From contig NC_015953.1 in the NCBI RefSeq assembly GCF_000177195.2, positions 2,852,001 to 2,916,000 of the forward strand: DNA of 64,000 nucleotides, read 5' to 3'. Below are positions 55,180 to 63,113 of this stretch, in pieces. The notes beneath the pieces were generated by a model that saw nothing but the letters and a program-made list of their open reading frames with translations, was not told the DNA's origin and did no database searches. Within the stretch, counting starts at the first letter, position 1; each line of letters begins with the position of its first letter. Made by a program: the position numbers and the translations under genes. This DNA is from Streptomyces sp. SirexAA-E (lineage in GTDB: Bacteria; Actinomycetota; Actinomycetes; Streptomycetales; Streptomycetaceae).

Positions 55180-56634
55180 TCAGCCCTTGACCGCGGCCGT
55201 CTCCGGCACGGCGTCCTCGCCGGCCCGCTCGCCCGCGGCGGCGGGGCGTCGAAGGGCCGGGATGCACGCCGAGATCACGGCGGCGACCAGGGCGACACCG
55301 CAGCCGAGCATCAGGCCGGTACGGAACCCGGCCTCGGAGGTGAAGCTGTAGCCGGCCGTCTCCATGGTCATCTGGGAGAGGACCGCGCCGATCACGGCGG
55401 CGCCGACCGACGTGCCGAGCGAGCGCATGAGGGTGTTGAACCCGTTGGCGGCGGCCGTCTCGGACACCGGGACCGAGCTCATGATCAGGGCGGGCATCGC
55501 ACCGTAGGCGAGTCCGACACCGCTGCTGCTGACCATGAGGAACAGCATCAGCCCCCAGGCGGAGCCCATCAGGAGGATTCCCAGCCCGTAGGCGGCGGCG
55601 ATGACCAGCACGCCGCAGACCAGCGTGAACTTCGGGCCGCGGGAGTCGGTGAGCTTTCCGCCCAACGGGGAGATGATCATCATCATGAGGCCGCCGGGGG
55701 CCATCCACAGGCCCGCCGCGAGCATCGACTGACCCAGGCCGTAGCCGGTGGCCTCGGGGAACTGGAGCAGCTGGGGCGCGATCAGCATGCCGGCGTACAT
55801 GCCGAAGCCGACGAAGAGCGAGGCGATGTTGGTGATGAGCACGCGCGGGCGGGCCGTGGTGCGCAGGTCGACCAGCGGGTCCTTGGTCCGCAGCTCCCAG
55901 TAGCCCCAGCCGAGGAGCACGACGACGGAGCCGGCGAACAGGCCGATGGTCGTCGTGGAGGCCCAGCCCCACTCGGCGCCCTTGGAGACGGCGAGGAGCA
56001 GGCAGACCAGACCGACGGCCAGGCCGAGGGCTCCGGGCATGTCGAACCGCTGCCCCTTGGCGCCGGCCGGGACGTCCGGGACCAGGAACCAGATCAGGGC
56101 GAAGATGACGAGGGCCAGTACGGCGGAGCCCCAGAAGAGCACCCGCCAGTTCGCGTACTGGGCGACCGCCGAAGCGATCGGCAGGCCGAGGGCGCCGCCG
56201 ATGCCGAGGGAGGCACTGACCAGAGCGATGGAGGAGCTCATCTTCTCCTTCGGCACCACGTCACGCAGCAGGGCGATGCCGAGCGGCACCATGCCCATCC
56301 CCATCCCCTGCAGACCGCGTCCGACGATCATGGGGACGACGGAGGACGCGAGCGCGCACACCACCGACCCGACGACCAGGGGCACCGCGCAGGCGAGCAG
56401 CATGCGGCGCTTGCCGAGCAGGTCGCCCAGCCGTCCGGAGACCGGGACGCACACCGCCGAGACGAGCAGGGTGACGGTGATCACCCAGGCGGCGTTGGAG
56501 GAGGTGGTGTCGAGGAGCTTAGGCAGCTCCGCGATGAGGGGCGTGACCAGGGTCTGCATGATCGCCGCCACGGTGCCGGCGAAGGCGAGCGTGGCGACCA
56601 CACCTCCTGATCTGGCTGTAGGCCGGGCATCCAT
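55180..56634 (-). CDS. MFS transporter (DHA2-like)
   Basis: A 484-residue multidrug-type transporter with 13 or 14 helices. Motif A appears as GRLGDLLGKRRML, and the second helix shows NAAWVITVTLLVSAVCVPVSG. It is divergent from a MarR regulator, a typical efflux-regulator pair, so it is probably induced by the compound it exports. The start is ATG 56632-56634. The C-terminal tail is short and alanine-rich. Confidence 0.93.
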   Translation of the reverse strand: MDARPTARSGGVVATLAFAGTVAAIMQTLVTPLIAELPKLLDTTSSNAAWVITVTLLVSAVCVPVSGRLGDLLGKRRMLLACAVPLVVGSVVCALASSVVPMIVGRGLQGMGMGMVPLGIALLRDVVPKEKMSSSIALVSASLGIGGALGLPIASAVAQYANWRVLFWGSAVLALVIFALIWFLVPDVPAGAKGQRFDMPGALGLAVGLVCLLLAVSKGAEWGWASTTTIGLFAGSVVVLLGWGYWELRTKDPLVDLRTTARPRVLITNIASLFVGFGMYAGMLIAPQLLQFPEATGYGLGQSMLAAGLWMAPGGLMMMIISPLGGKLTDSRGPKFTLVCGVLVIAAAYGLGILLMGSAWGLMLFLMVSSSGVGLAYGAMPALIMSSVPVSETAAANGFNTLMRSLGTSVGAAVIGAVLSQMTMETAGYSFTSEAGFRTGLMLGCGVALVAAVISACIPALRRPAAAGERAGEDAVPETAAVKG

Positions 56635-56697
56635 GAGGAGGTACTCCTAGGGGTCGTCGTCTCGTCCGCCGATTAGCGATGTGCATCGTACATGCCC

Positions 56698-56714
56698 AAT
56701 GTGTCATACACGTT
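56698..56714. promoter_or_regulatory. MarR-type operator candidate
   Basis: AATGTGTCATACACGTT is a 17-bp imperfect palindrome (AAnGTGTnnnACACnTT) in the middle of the 169-bp region between the MFS and marR genes. It lies 64 bp from the MFS start. A related ATGT-n7-ACAT element lies at 56679-56693. Confidence 0.5.
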
Positions 56715-56803
56715 ATGTGTCCACTGCACACGACGTGAGACCATGAGGCGTTCGCAGACCCGAGGCGCGATCGATCCCGGTCCAGGAGCAGGAGGCCGCA
56801 GAC

Positions 56804-57259
56804 ATGGTCAGACCCACGGACGCAGTGGAGTACGAGCAGATGCTGCTCGGGCGCCACGACCTCGCGTACCACCGGGGCGGCCGCCACAGACACGCCCTCA
56901 TGGAGCGCAGCGCCTACATCCTGCTGAGCCGCATCCGTGTCCAGGGACCGATGACCAACGGCGAACTGAGCGACGCCTTCGGCCTCGACGCCTCCACCCT
57001 CAACCGCCAGACCGCCGCGGCGACCCGCGCCGGACTGGCCGAGCGCATCCCCGACCCCGAGGGCGGCATCGCCCGCAAGTTCCGCATCACCGACAAGGGC
57101 GCCAGACTCCTCGACGAAGAACGCGACCGCGTCGTGTGCTCCCTGGACCGGATCATGGACGACTGGCCCGACGAGGACATCGCCGCATTCGCCGCCTACC
57201 TCAAGCGCTTCAACAGCGGCATCGAACGCCTCTCCCGGCGGCCCTGGCCCCGCCCCTGA
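56804..57259 (+). CDS. MarR family transcriptional regulator
   Basis: A 151-residue winged-helix regulator. The recognition region is MTNGELSDAFGLDASTLNRQ, followed by the wing AERIPDPEGGIARKFRITDKGARLL, and a C-terminal dimer helix. It is divergent from the MFS transporter gene, so it probably represses that gene and itself. The ATG at 56804 has AGGAGG upstream. Confidence 0.93.
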   Translation: MVRPTDAVEYEQMLLGRHDLAYHRGGRHRHALMERSAYILLSRIRVQGPMTNGELSDAFGLDASTLNRQTAAATRAGLAERIPDPEGGIARKFRITDKGARLLDEERDRVVCSLDRIMDDWPDEDIAAFAAYLKRFNSGIERLSRRPWPRP

Positions 57260-57307
57260 CACCGGCGGGCCCCGCCCCCACGGCGGCGACCTCGGCGACG
57301 GCCGGGG

Positions 57308-58213
57308 TCAGCCCTCGGCCGGCTCCCGGTCCGGCAGCGTACGGCCCGTCAGCGACGCCAGCGCCGTCCGCACGTGCGCCATGTGGGACCGCACCTCCTC
57401 GCGGGCCTCCTCGTGCTCCCGCAGCACCCGGTCCGTCTCCCGGCCCACCCGCTCCTCGGCCACCCGCGCCTCGGACAGCAGCCCGGCCGCCTGCGCCTCC
57501 GCGTCCTCCTGACGGTGCCGGGCGGCCTCCTCCGCCTCCGAGAGCTCCCGCCGGGCCCGCGCCAGCAACGCCTCGCCCCGCTCCGCCAGCTCCGCCTCGC
57601 GCGCCGCCACCACGGCCTCGGCCGCCGCCAGCTCCTCGTCGGCCGCCTTGCCCCGCTCCGCGTGCTCCCTCTCCTGATGGGCCAGCACCCCCGCCGTACG
57701 GCGACGGGTCTCGGCCATCTCCGCATCCGCCTCCCCGCGGACCCGGCCGGCCTCCTCCAAGGCCTCCCGCACCAGCGACTCGCCCGTGTCCCGCGCCCCA
57801 CCGAGCAGCGTCCCGGCCTCCTCGTCGGCCGCCGCCCGCACCGAAGCCGCCTCCGCGCGCGCCGCCTCCTTCGCCGCCCGGCCCGCCGCGTCCGCCGCGT
57901 CCCGCAGCGCCTGCGCCTCCTCCGCCGCCGCGGCCCGGGCCGCCTCGGCCTCCTCCTCGGCCAGCGCCAGGATCCGCTGGGCCCGCTCCCCCAGCGACAC
58001 ATACGTCTGCGGCGCCAGCGACGCGACCACCTCACGCAGCCGCGCCGACTCCGCCGTCAACTCCTCGGCCAGAGCCGTCAGCCGGGCCAGCCTCTCCAGC
58101 GCCTCTTCCCGCTCGCCCGACAGCGCGGCAACGGCACGGTCCACCTGCTCCGGACGGTAACCACGCCCCCGCACGCCCACGAAGCCGTACGGGGACACCG
58201 GTCCACCACTCAT
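57308..58213 (-). CDS. coiled-coil protein, DivIVA-like N-terminus (cellulose-binding protein type)
   Basis: A 301-residue protein of which residues about 30-290 are an almost continuous coiled coil rich in Ala, Glu and Arg. The first 25 residues, YGFVGVRGRGYRPEQVDRAV, resemble the DivIVA-type N-terminal motif. It is often annotated as a cellulose-binding protein in Streptomyces, though no carbohydrate domain is visible. It probably acts in polarity or cytoskeletal scaffolding. The start is ATG 58211-58213 with GAGG upstream. Confidence 0.75.
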   Translation of the reverse strand: MSGGPVSPYGFVGVRGRGYRPEQVDRAVAALSGEREEALERLARLTALAEELTAESARLREVVASLAPQTYVSLGERAQRILALAEEEAEAARAAAAEEAQALRDAADAAGRAAKEAARAEAASVRAAADEEAGTLLGGARDTGESLVREALEEAGRVRGEADAEMAETRRRTAGVLAHQEREHAERGKAADEELAAAEAVVAAREAELAERGEALLARARRELSEAEEAARHRQEDAEAQAAGLLSEARVAEERVGRETDRVLREHEEAREEVRSHMAHVRTALASLTGRTLPDREPAEG

Positions 58214-58402
58214 CCTGAAGCCTCTTTCCCGCTCTCCGACGCGCCCGACCACCAAGCAATACGTCAAGGATGCGGCAATTGATGCCGGAAGTCGGAATCG
58301 ATCAGCCGTATTCAAGACGGAAGCGACCGGCATCACAGACCGCACAAAAAGGAAACGCCCGGACCCCGCCGGGTCCGGGCGCCACTCCACCAACGGGTCA
58401 GA

Positions 58403-60829
58403 TCACAACAGCCCGTCCCACATCTGCTCCAGCAGGACCGACCACCAGCTCTCCGGAGACGCCAGCGCCGCCGGATCCAACGCCGCCAACTGCGCCTGGA
58501 AATCGACGGTCCAACGGCCCGCCTGCTCCGGATTGAGCCCGTACCGCAGCCGCCACATCCGGCCCAGCAAAGCCATCGACCGCACGAACTCCGCCAGCCC
58601 GGTGTTCACGAACTGCGGCGGCACCGCCTGCCCGCCCGGCCCCGCCTCCACCGGCACCGCCACGATGTTCGCCGTGCCGTACTGCACACAGACCGCCCGG
58701 CCGAAGTCCGACCCCATCACCAGATACGAACCCGCGTCCGGAGCCGGCTGCACCTGACGCTGCGCCGCCAGCTCACCCAGCGTCGGCACCACCGGCTGAC
58801 CCGGCTGCGCCCAGAAGAACGGCCCGAAGTCGGCGGGCAGACCCGCCCACACCAAGGTCCGCGCCACTTCCTCCGGCACACCCTGACGGGACACCGCCCG
58901 CTGGTCGAACCGGAGCACACCCTGCGGGCCGAACGCCCCCAGCATCTCCTCCGCCAGCGCCTCCGGCGGCACCGGAGCGGCGGGCGCGACCTGCGGAAGC
59001 GGCGCACGCACCGGAGCCGGACGCGCCGGACCGTCCGCCACCTGGTGCAGCTCACCCTGATGCGTCAGCAGCGCCTGCATGCCCTGCTGCCGGCTCGCGT
59101 GATCGGTGCCGTACGGAGCGACACTCGTGATCCGGACCTGCGGCCACATCTCCCGGATCATCCGCGCGCAGTAGGCGCCCGGCAGCTCGCACGACTCCAG
59201 CTCCGTGTGCAGCTCGATGACCTGCTGCGGCGGCACGTTCATCGCCCGCAACTCGTGCAGCATCTGCCACTCCGGGTGCGGGGTGCCCGGCGCGGACCGG
59301 CGGATCAGCTGCTGCTCACTGCCGTCGGGCGCCCGGAACCGCAGCACCGCCTGATACCCGGGACCGACCGTCGGCTGCCCGGCCGGCTGCTGCGGATAGC
59401 CGTACGCCGGGGGCGGCGGCGTGTGCGGACCGGCCGGTACCCCGGGAGGACCCGGCGGCCCGGGGGGCTGCGGCGCGCCCGGACCCGTCCGGGCGGAACC
59501 GGCCAGCATCGTCGCGGCGTGGTGCACCCCGCCACCGGGCGGCGGCGTCGCCCCGGGAGGAGCCGGCGGACCGGGAGGCCCGGGGGGCGCGGGCGGCCCC
59601 GGAGGCCCGGGAGGCTGCGGAGCCCCGGGCGGCGGCCCCGGAGGCCGCGGCGTGTTCGCGCCGCCCAGGCTCGCGTCGGCGAACACCGTCGCGGCGTGAT
59701 GCACCCCGCCACCGGGCGGCGGCGTCGCCCCGGGAGGAGCCGGGGGCGCGGGCGGACCCGGAGGCGCACCCGGGGCACCCGTGTCCCCCGACGGCCCGAG
59801 CTGCGACACCAACTGCGTCGGTACGTAACCACCCGCCGGCCCGTCCGGGGCACCCGTCCCCGGGGCGGGCGGCGGCGGCACAGCGGACCCCGGACGCGCC
59901 CCCGGCGTACCGGGCGCACCCGGCGGCGGCGGAGTCGTCGGACCCGATCCCCGCGCACCGCGCGGCGGCACCACGGCCTTGCTGGTGGCCGCGTCCGCGA
60001 TGTCACCGGCCGCCGGACCCGAAGGTGCCCCAGGAGGCGGAGTACCCCCGGCGGCAGGTGCCCCGGGAGGCGGAGTACCCCCACCCGCCTGCGGATCGAG
60101 CTCCGGTACGACCGCCGTCCTCGGCAGCCCGCTCCCACCCGACATCAGCGCGGTCGGAGCCTCGGCCGGCACGCTCGGAGGCGGAGTCCCGTCGTCGTCC
60201 GACCCGGACAGCGGCGGCGCGAACACCGTCGCCGGCAACCCCACCTCACCCTCGTCCGAGCCCGCGTTCGTGTCCGTACCCGCCCAAGGCGTCGCCCCGG
60301 CCGGCACACCGTCCGACGCCGTCGGCTCGTGGTCCTCGTCCCCGCCACCGGCCACCGGCCACGCCGACGCCCCCGCGGCCACCGGCGGCGCGTCCACGGA
60401 ATCGGAACCGGGCGCCTGCGCCGGCACCCCCGGACCCGGCTCGGCACGCCGGTCCGGGATCCCCAGCTTGTCCGCCGCCTCCTGGAGCCACTCCGGAGGA
60501 CTCAACAGGAACGACGTCTGATTCAGATCGATACGCTGCGGCGGCTCCGGAGCGGCCGCAGCCGCCTCGGCCACCCCGTACTCCTCCTCGTACCGCCGGA
60601 TCACCTCACCCACCGGCAACCCCGGCCACAACGTGGCCTCACCACTGTCCCGGGCGATCACCAACCGCTGGCGGCCACCGTCCGACACGGGACCGTCCGC
60701 CCGGTCCTCGGCCCACACCACGAAACCCAGCTCGAACTCACGGACCCGCACCTCACGGTGCTGATAGCCCGGCACATCACCGTTGACCCACTCGTCGGCC
60801 CGCTCCTGCGCCTGCGCGAACGTCACCAT
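58403..60829 (-). CDS. fusion of YrhB/Imm35-like domain, nucleotide deaminase and SUKH-4 immunity domain
   Basis: An 808-residue protein. Residues 1-85 resemble the YrhB/Imm35 type (AQERADEWVNGDVPG start). Residues about 120-480 are a Pro/Gly/Ala-rich linker with in-frame repeats. Residues about 500-575 carry a deaminase-type zinc site: H541-T-E543, then C547 and C554 in ELHTELESCELPGAYC. Residues about 620-808 match SUKH-4 (LRFDQRAV, GLPADFGPFF, QFVNTGLAEFV). There is no signal peptide or membrane helix. A toxin-type deaminase and an immunity-type domain in one chain would be self-inhibited, or the protein may have been recruited for another role. Confidence 0.8.
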   Translation of the reverse strand: MVTFAQAQERADEWVNGDVPGYQHREVRVREFELGFVVWAEDRADGPVSDGGRQRLVIARDSGEATLWPGLPVGEVIRRYEEEYGVAEAAAAAPEPPQRIDLNQTSFLLSPPEWLQEAADKLGIPDRRAEPGPGVPAQAPGSDSVDAPPVAAGASAWPVAGGGDEDHEPTASDGVPAGATPWAGTDTNAGSDEGEVGLPATVFAPPLSGSDDDGTPPPSVPAEAPTALMSGGSGLPRTAVVPELDPQAGGGTPPPGAPAAGGTPPPGAPSGPAAGDIADAATSKAVVPPRGARGSGPTTPPPPGAPGTPGARPGSAVPPPPAPGTGAPDGPAGGYVPTQLVSQLGPSGDTGAPGAPPGPPAPPAPPGATPPPGGGVHHAATVFADASLGGANTPRPPGPPPGAPQPPGPPGPPAPPGPPGPPAPPGATPPPGGGVHHAATMLAGSARTGPGAPQPPGPPGPPGVPAGPHTPPPPAYGYPQQPAGQPTVGPGYQAVLRFRAPDGSEQQLIRRSAPGTPHPEWQMLHELRAMNVPPQQVIELHTELESCELPGAYCARMIREMWPQVRITSVAPYGTDHASRQQGMQALLTHQGELHQVADGPARPAPVRAPLPQVAPAAPVPPEALAEEMLGAFGPQGVLRFDQRAVSRQGVPEEVARTLVWAGLPADFGPFFWAQPGQPVVPTLGELAAQRQVQPAPDAGSYLVMGSDFGRAVCVQYGTANIVAVPVEAGPGGQAVPPQFVNTGLAEFVRSMALLGRMWRLRYGLNPEQAGRWTVDFQAQLAALDPAALASPESWWSVLLEQMWDGLL
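59511..59743 (-). repeat. 56-bp direct repeat within the linker of the SUKH-4 fusion gene
   Basis: Two copies (59511-59566 and 59688-59743) differ at one base and are 177 bp apart, equal to 59 codons, so the frame is preserved. They encode PPGGGVHHAAT-type segments. The unit sits inside a proline-rich linker and probably arose by in-frame duplication. Confidence 0.8.
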
Positions 60830-60836
60830 CCGGCGC

Positions 60837-61814
60837 TCACCCCTCCACCGGGACGGCCCGCGCGAAGCCGCCGTCCACCATCAGGTTCGCCACTGTCTCC
60901 AACTCCGGCGGATTACCCGCCAACCGCAGGAGGAAGGCGTCGAAGTCCTCACCGCACGGCAGCAGAAGCCTCTCCACCCGCTCCTGCACACCCCACCCGT
61001 CCTGGTCCCGGGCGTCGTCGTACGCGCAGAACCACACCGAACCCACGTCACCACCCCGCACCTTCACGGCGATGATCCCGCCCTGGACGAAACCGACGCC
61101 CAGATAGTCCTTGGTGAAATGGTCCCGCAGACACTTGTTGACGTACACCAGATCGTTCACGGCGGCCTCGTCCCGCACCGTGAAGAACGGCTGGTCGACC
61201 AGCAGGCCCAACTCCGCGTCCAGCGCCGCACCCACCGGAGCACACCCACCGGCCGCCTTCAGGAACGACCGGTAGGCACCCGGCAGCCGGTACCCCAGAT
61301 CCTCCTCCACACCCAGGATCTGCTGCTCACCCACCGCCACCGCACCCTTCGGCAGACCGAAGTGCGCCGGCCGGGTCTCCTGCAACGGACGCGTACCCCG
61401 CCGCGTCTGGTCCACCGACGCCGTCGCCAGACCACCGTGATGACGCAGCAGCGCCTTCACCTCGACGGGAACCAGCTCCATCCGCCGCCCGCCGGCCACG
61501 TGATGCCACGTCCAGCCGTGCGGCGTCGCCACCGCCGGGATCGTGTCCCACAACGCGTGCCCGCTCGCCGCCATCGCCGCGTTCGCCGACACCACGTCCG
61601 TCAGCCGCAACTCGTCGATACCGAACCCCGGCGGAGGCTCCGCGATCTCCGCGGCCGCCCGCGCGTACGGCGAGAAGTCCGGACGGCCGCTCTCGTCCAC
61701 GCGCACACCTCTGGGGTGGCGGGACGCCCGGACCGGATCCGGAAAGTGCACGACCTGCCCGGCATAGGCCGCGTTCGGTGGCGCGGCTTGCTGCCCGAGC
61801 CGACCTGTCGTCAT
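60837..61814 (-). CDS. fusion of WHH-type HNH nuclease domain and SMI1/KNR4 (SUKH-1) domain
   Basis: A 325-residue cytosolic protein. Residues about 85-130 carry GWTWHHVAGGRRMELVPVEV (WHH at 103-105) and HHGG further on, as in the WHH group of HNH/Endo VII nuclease toxins. The second conserved His, usually in an LH pair after the LVP motif, is replaced by VK here. Residues about 150-315 form a SMI1/KNR4 domain (GVEEDLGYRLPGAYRSFLKA, FVQGGIIAVKV). It ends 7 bp before the SUKH-4 fusion gene. The ATG is 61812-61814. Confidence 0.8.
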   Translation of the reverse strand: MTTGRLGQQAAPPNAAYAGQVVHFPDPVRASRHPRGVRVDESGRPDFSPYARAAAEIAEPPPGFGIDELRLTDVVSANAAMAASGHALWDTIPAVATPHGWTWHHVAGGRRMELVPVEVKALLRHHGGLATASVDQTRRGTRPLQETRPAHFGLPKGAVAVGEQQILGVEEDLGYRLPGAYRSFLKAAGGCAPVGAALDAELGLLVDQPFFTVRDEAAVNDLVYVNKCLRDHFTKDYLGVGFVQGGIIAVKVRGGDVGSVWFCAYDDARDQDGWGVQERVERLLLPCGEDFDAFLLRLAGNPPELETVANLMVDGGFARAVPVEG

Positions 61815-62039
61815 GGCGGTTGCCCCCTGCTGCGTCTGGTGTTCCGCACAGCCTAAGCGGTGGCGCAATACCCGACCCCGCCCCTGGGTGACCCTCACTC
61901 ACCGTCACGAAAGCGTGACGGGAGCACCACCGATCCGCGACACGCAGACACGTTTCCCCGCCCCAGCTTCCCCACCACCCTGCACATTTGGCAGGCTGTC
62001 CCCCGCAACTCGGGGGATTGCGGGAGGGAAGTCCACAAC

Positions 62040-62561
62040 ATGCACCCTGCACAAACAGTCACGTCCGGAGATCCGCGACTCAGCTGGAGCAGCACCGAAC
62101 TCAGCCGCACACCCCAGCTCCACCACCGCCGCGACGGCATCCTGCCGGCCGTGGCCGCAGCCCTGTCCGTACGCGGCGAGACACTCACCTGCACCGCGGG
62201 AAAAGGCGACCGGCCACCCGTCCTGCACCCCCTCGTCCAGGACTTCCTCGACACCCTCACCAGCAACCAGCGCGAACGCTTCACCGGCCGCTGCCCCGAA
62301 GCCATACTGCTCTCCCGGCAACTCACGGCCGCCGACGGCAGCCGCTCCAAGCGGGCCCAGCGCAAGCCCCTCACCAACGGCGAGGCACGCCGCGCCCTCA
62401 AACACGCCCGGATCACCGCCCGGCACATCCGCGAGGACGGCGACCCCCTCCACGGCGGCTACGCGGCCCCCTGCCGCTCCTGCGCGGTGATGCTCGCCCA
62501 CTTCGGCGTACGCCCCGTCGACCTCACCACCGGTACGGCCGCCACCGCCGAGAAGAGCTGA
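62040..62561 (+). CDS. YwqJ-type putative deaminase
   Basis: A 173-residue cytosolic protein whose zinc ligands are visible: C85-P-E87 in GRCPEAILLS, then PCRSC (C145, C148) in HGGYAAPCRSCAVMLAHFGV. This is the YwqJ-related deaminase pattern of bacterial polymorphic toxins. The ATG at 62040-62042 has GGGAGGGAAG upstream. It is 10 bp from a SUKH-3 gene, which would be its immunity partner. The divergent region of 225 bp separates it from the WHH/SUKH-1 gene. Confidence 0.82.
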   Translation: MHPAQTVTSGDPRLSWSSTELSRTPQLHHRRDGILPAVAAALSVRGETLTCTAGKGDRPPVLHPLVQDFLDTLTSNQRERFTGRCPEAILLSRQLTAADGSRSKRAQRKPLTNGEARRALKHARITARHIREDGDPLHGGYAAPCRSCAVMLAHFGVRPVDLTTGTAATAEKS

Positions 62562-62571
62562 GCCACCACCC

Positions 62572-63090
62572 ATGCGCGAACGAACCGACATCCCCGCCCA
62601 GCAGGAACACGCCCCCTCCGTCCGCTTCCCCGGCCCCGTCGAGGCCGCCCTGCGCGAAGCCGGCTGGCAACCCGGACGCTGGGACATCCGCCAGGCCGAG
62701 GAATGGGCCGACGCCCTGCGCTCCCACACCTCACCCGCCGGACACCGGCACGCCGTCTTCCCGGCGGCCGTCGAGGCCTGGGCCGAATTCGGCGGACTGC
62801 GCGTCACCGCCTCCGCACCCGGCCGGCAGATCGCCCCCGCCGTCCTGCGCATCGACCCCCTGCGCGGACTCCACCTGGCCCGCACCCTCGGCGACCTCGG
62901 CCGCGCCCTGGAGACCGAGGTGGCACCACTCGGCGAAGAAGGGGACGGCCAGGCCGTACTCGCCATCGACAACGAAGGACGCGTCTACTCCGTCGACCAC
63001 ACCGGCGACTGGTACCTCGGCTCCGACATCGACCGCGCCCTCGCCACCCTCGTCGCCGGCGTCCAGCCCACCCGGCTCACCTCCGCCTGA
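62572..63090 (+). CDS. SUKH-3 domain immunity-type protein
   Basis: A 172-residue cytosolic protein of the SUKH-3 family: VEAALREAGWQPGRWDIRQA near the start, FPAAVEAWAEFGGLRVTA, and the C-terminal YSVDHTGDWYLGSDIDRAL. By family knowledge SUKH proteins neutralise nucleic-acid-degrading toxins. Its position directly after the YwqJ deaminase gene suggests a toxin-immunity pair. The ATG at 62572 lacks a strong ribosome site, which fits translational coupling. Confidence 0.85.
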   Translation: MRERTDIPAQQEHAPSVRFPGPVEAALREAGWQPGRWDIRQAEEWADALRSHTSPAGHRHAVFPAAVEAWAEFGGLRVTASAPGRQIAPAVLRIDPLRGLHLARTLGDLGRALETEVAPLGEEGDGQAVLAIDNEGRVYSVDHTGDWYLGSDIDRALATLVAGVQPTRLTSA

Positions 63091-63113
63091 CCGGACGCCA
63101 CCGCCCCACCGGC

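Noticed and set aside
52730..55972. A 1080-codon open frame on the minus strand
   Set aside because: It runs antisense to the DHA2 transporter and the small secreted protein and then into the next MFS gene in another frame; the translation is low in complexity.
59511..59743. Repeat considered as a CRISPR array or mobile-element end
   Set aside because: Only two copies, in frame within a coding linker, with no cas genes or terminal inverted repeats.
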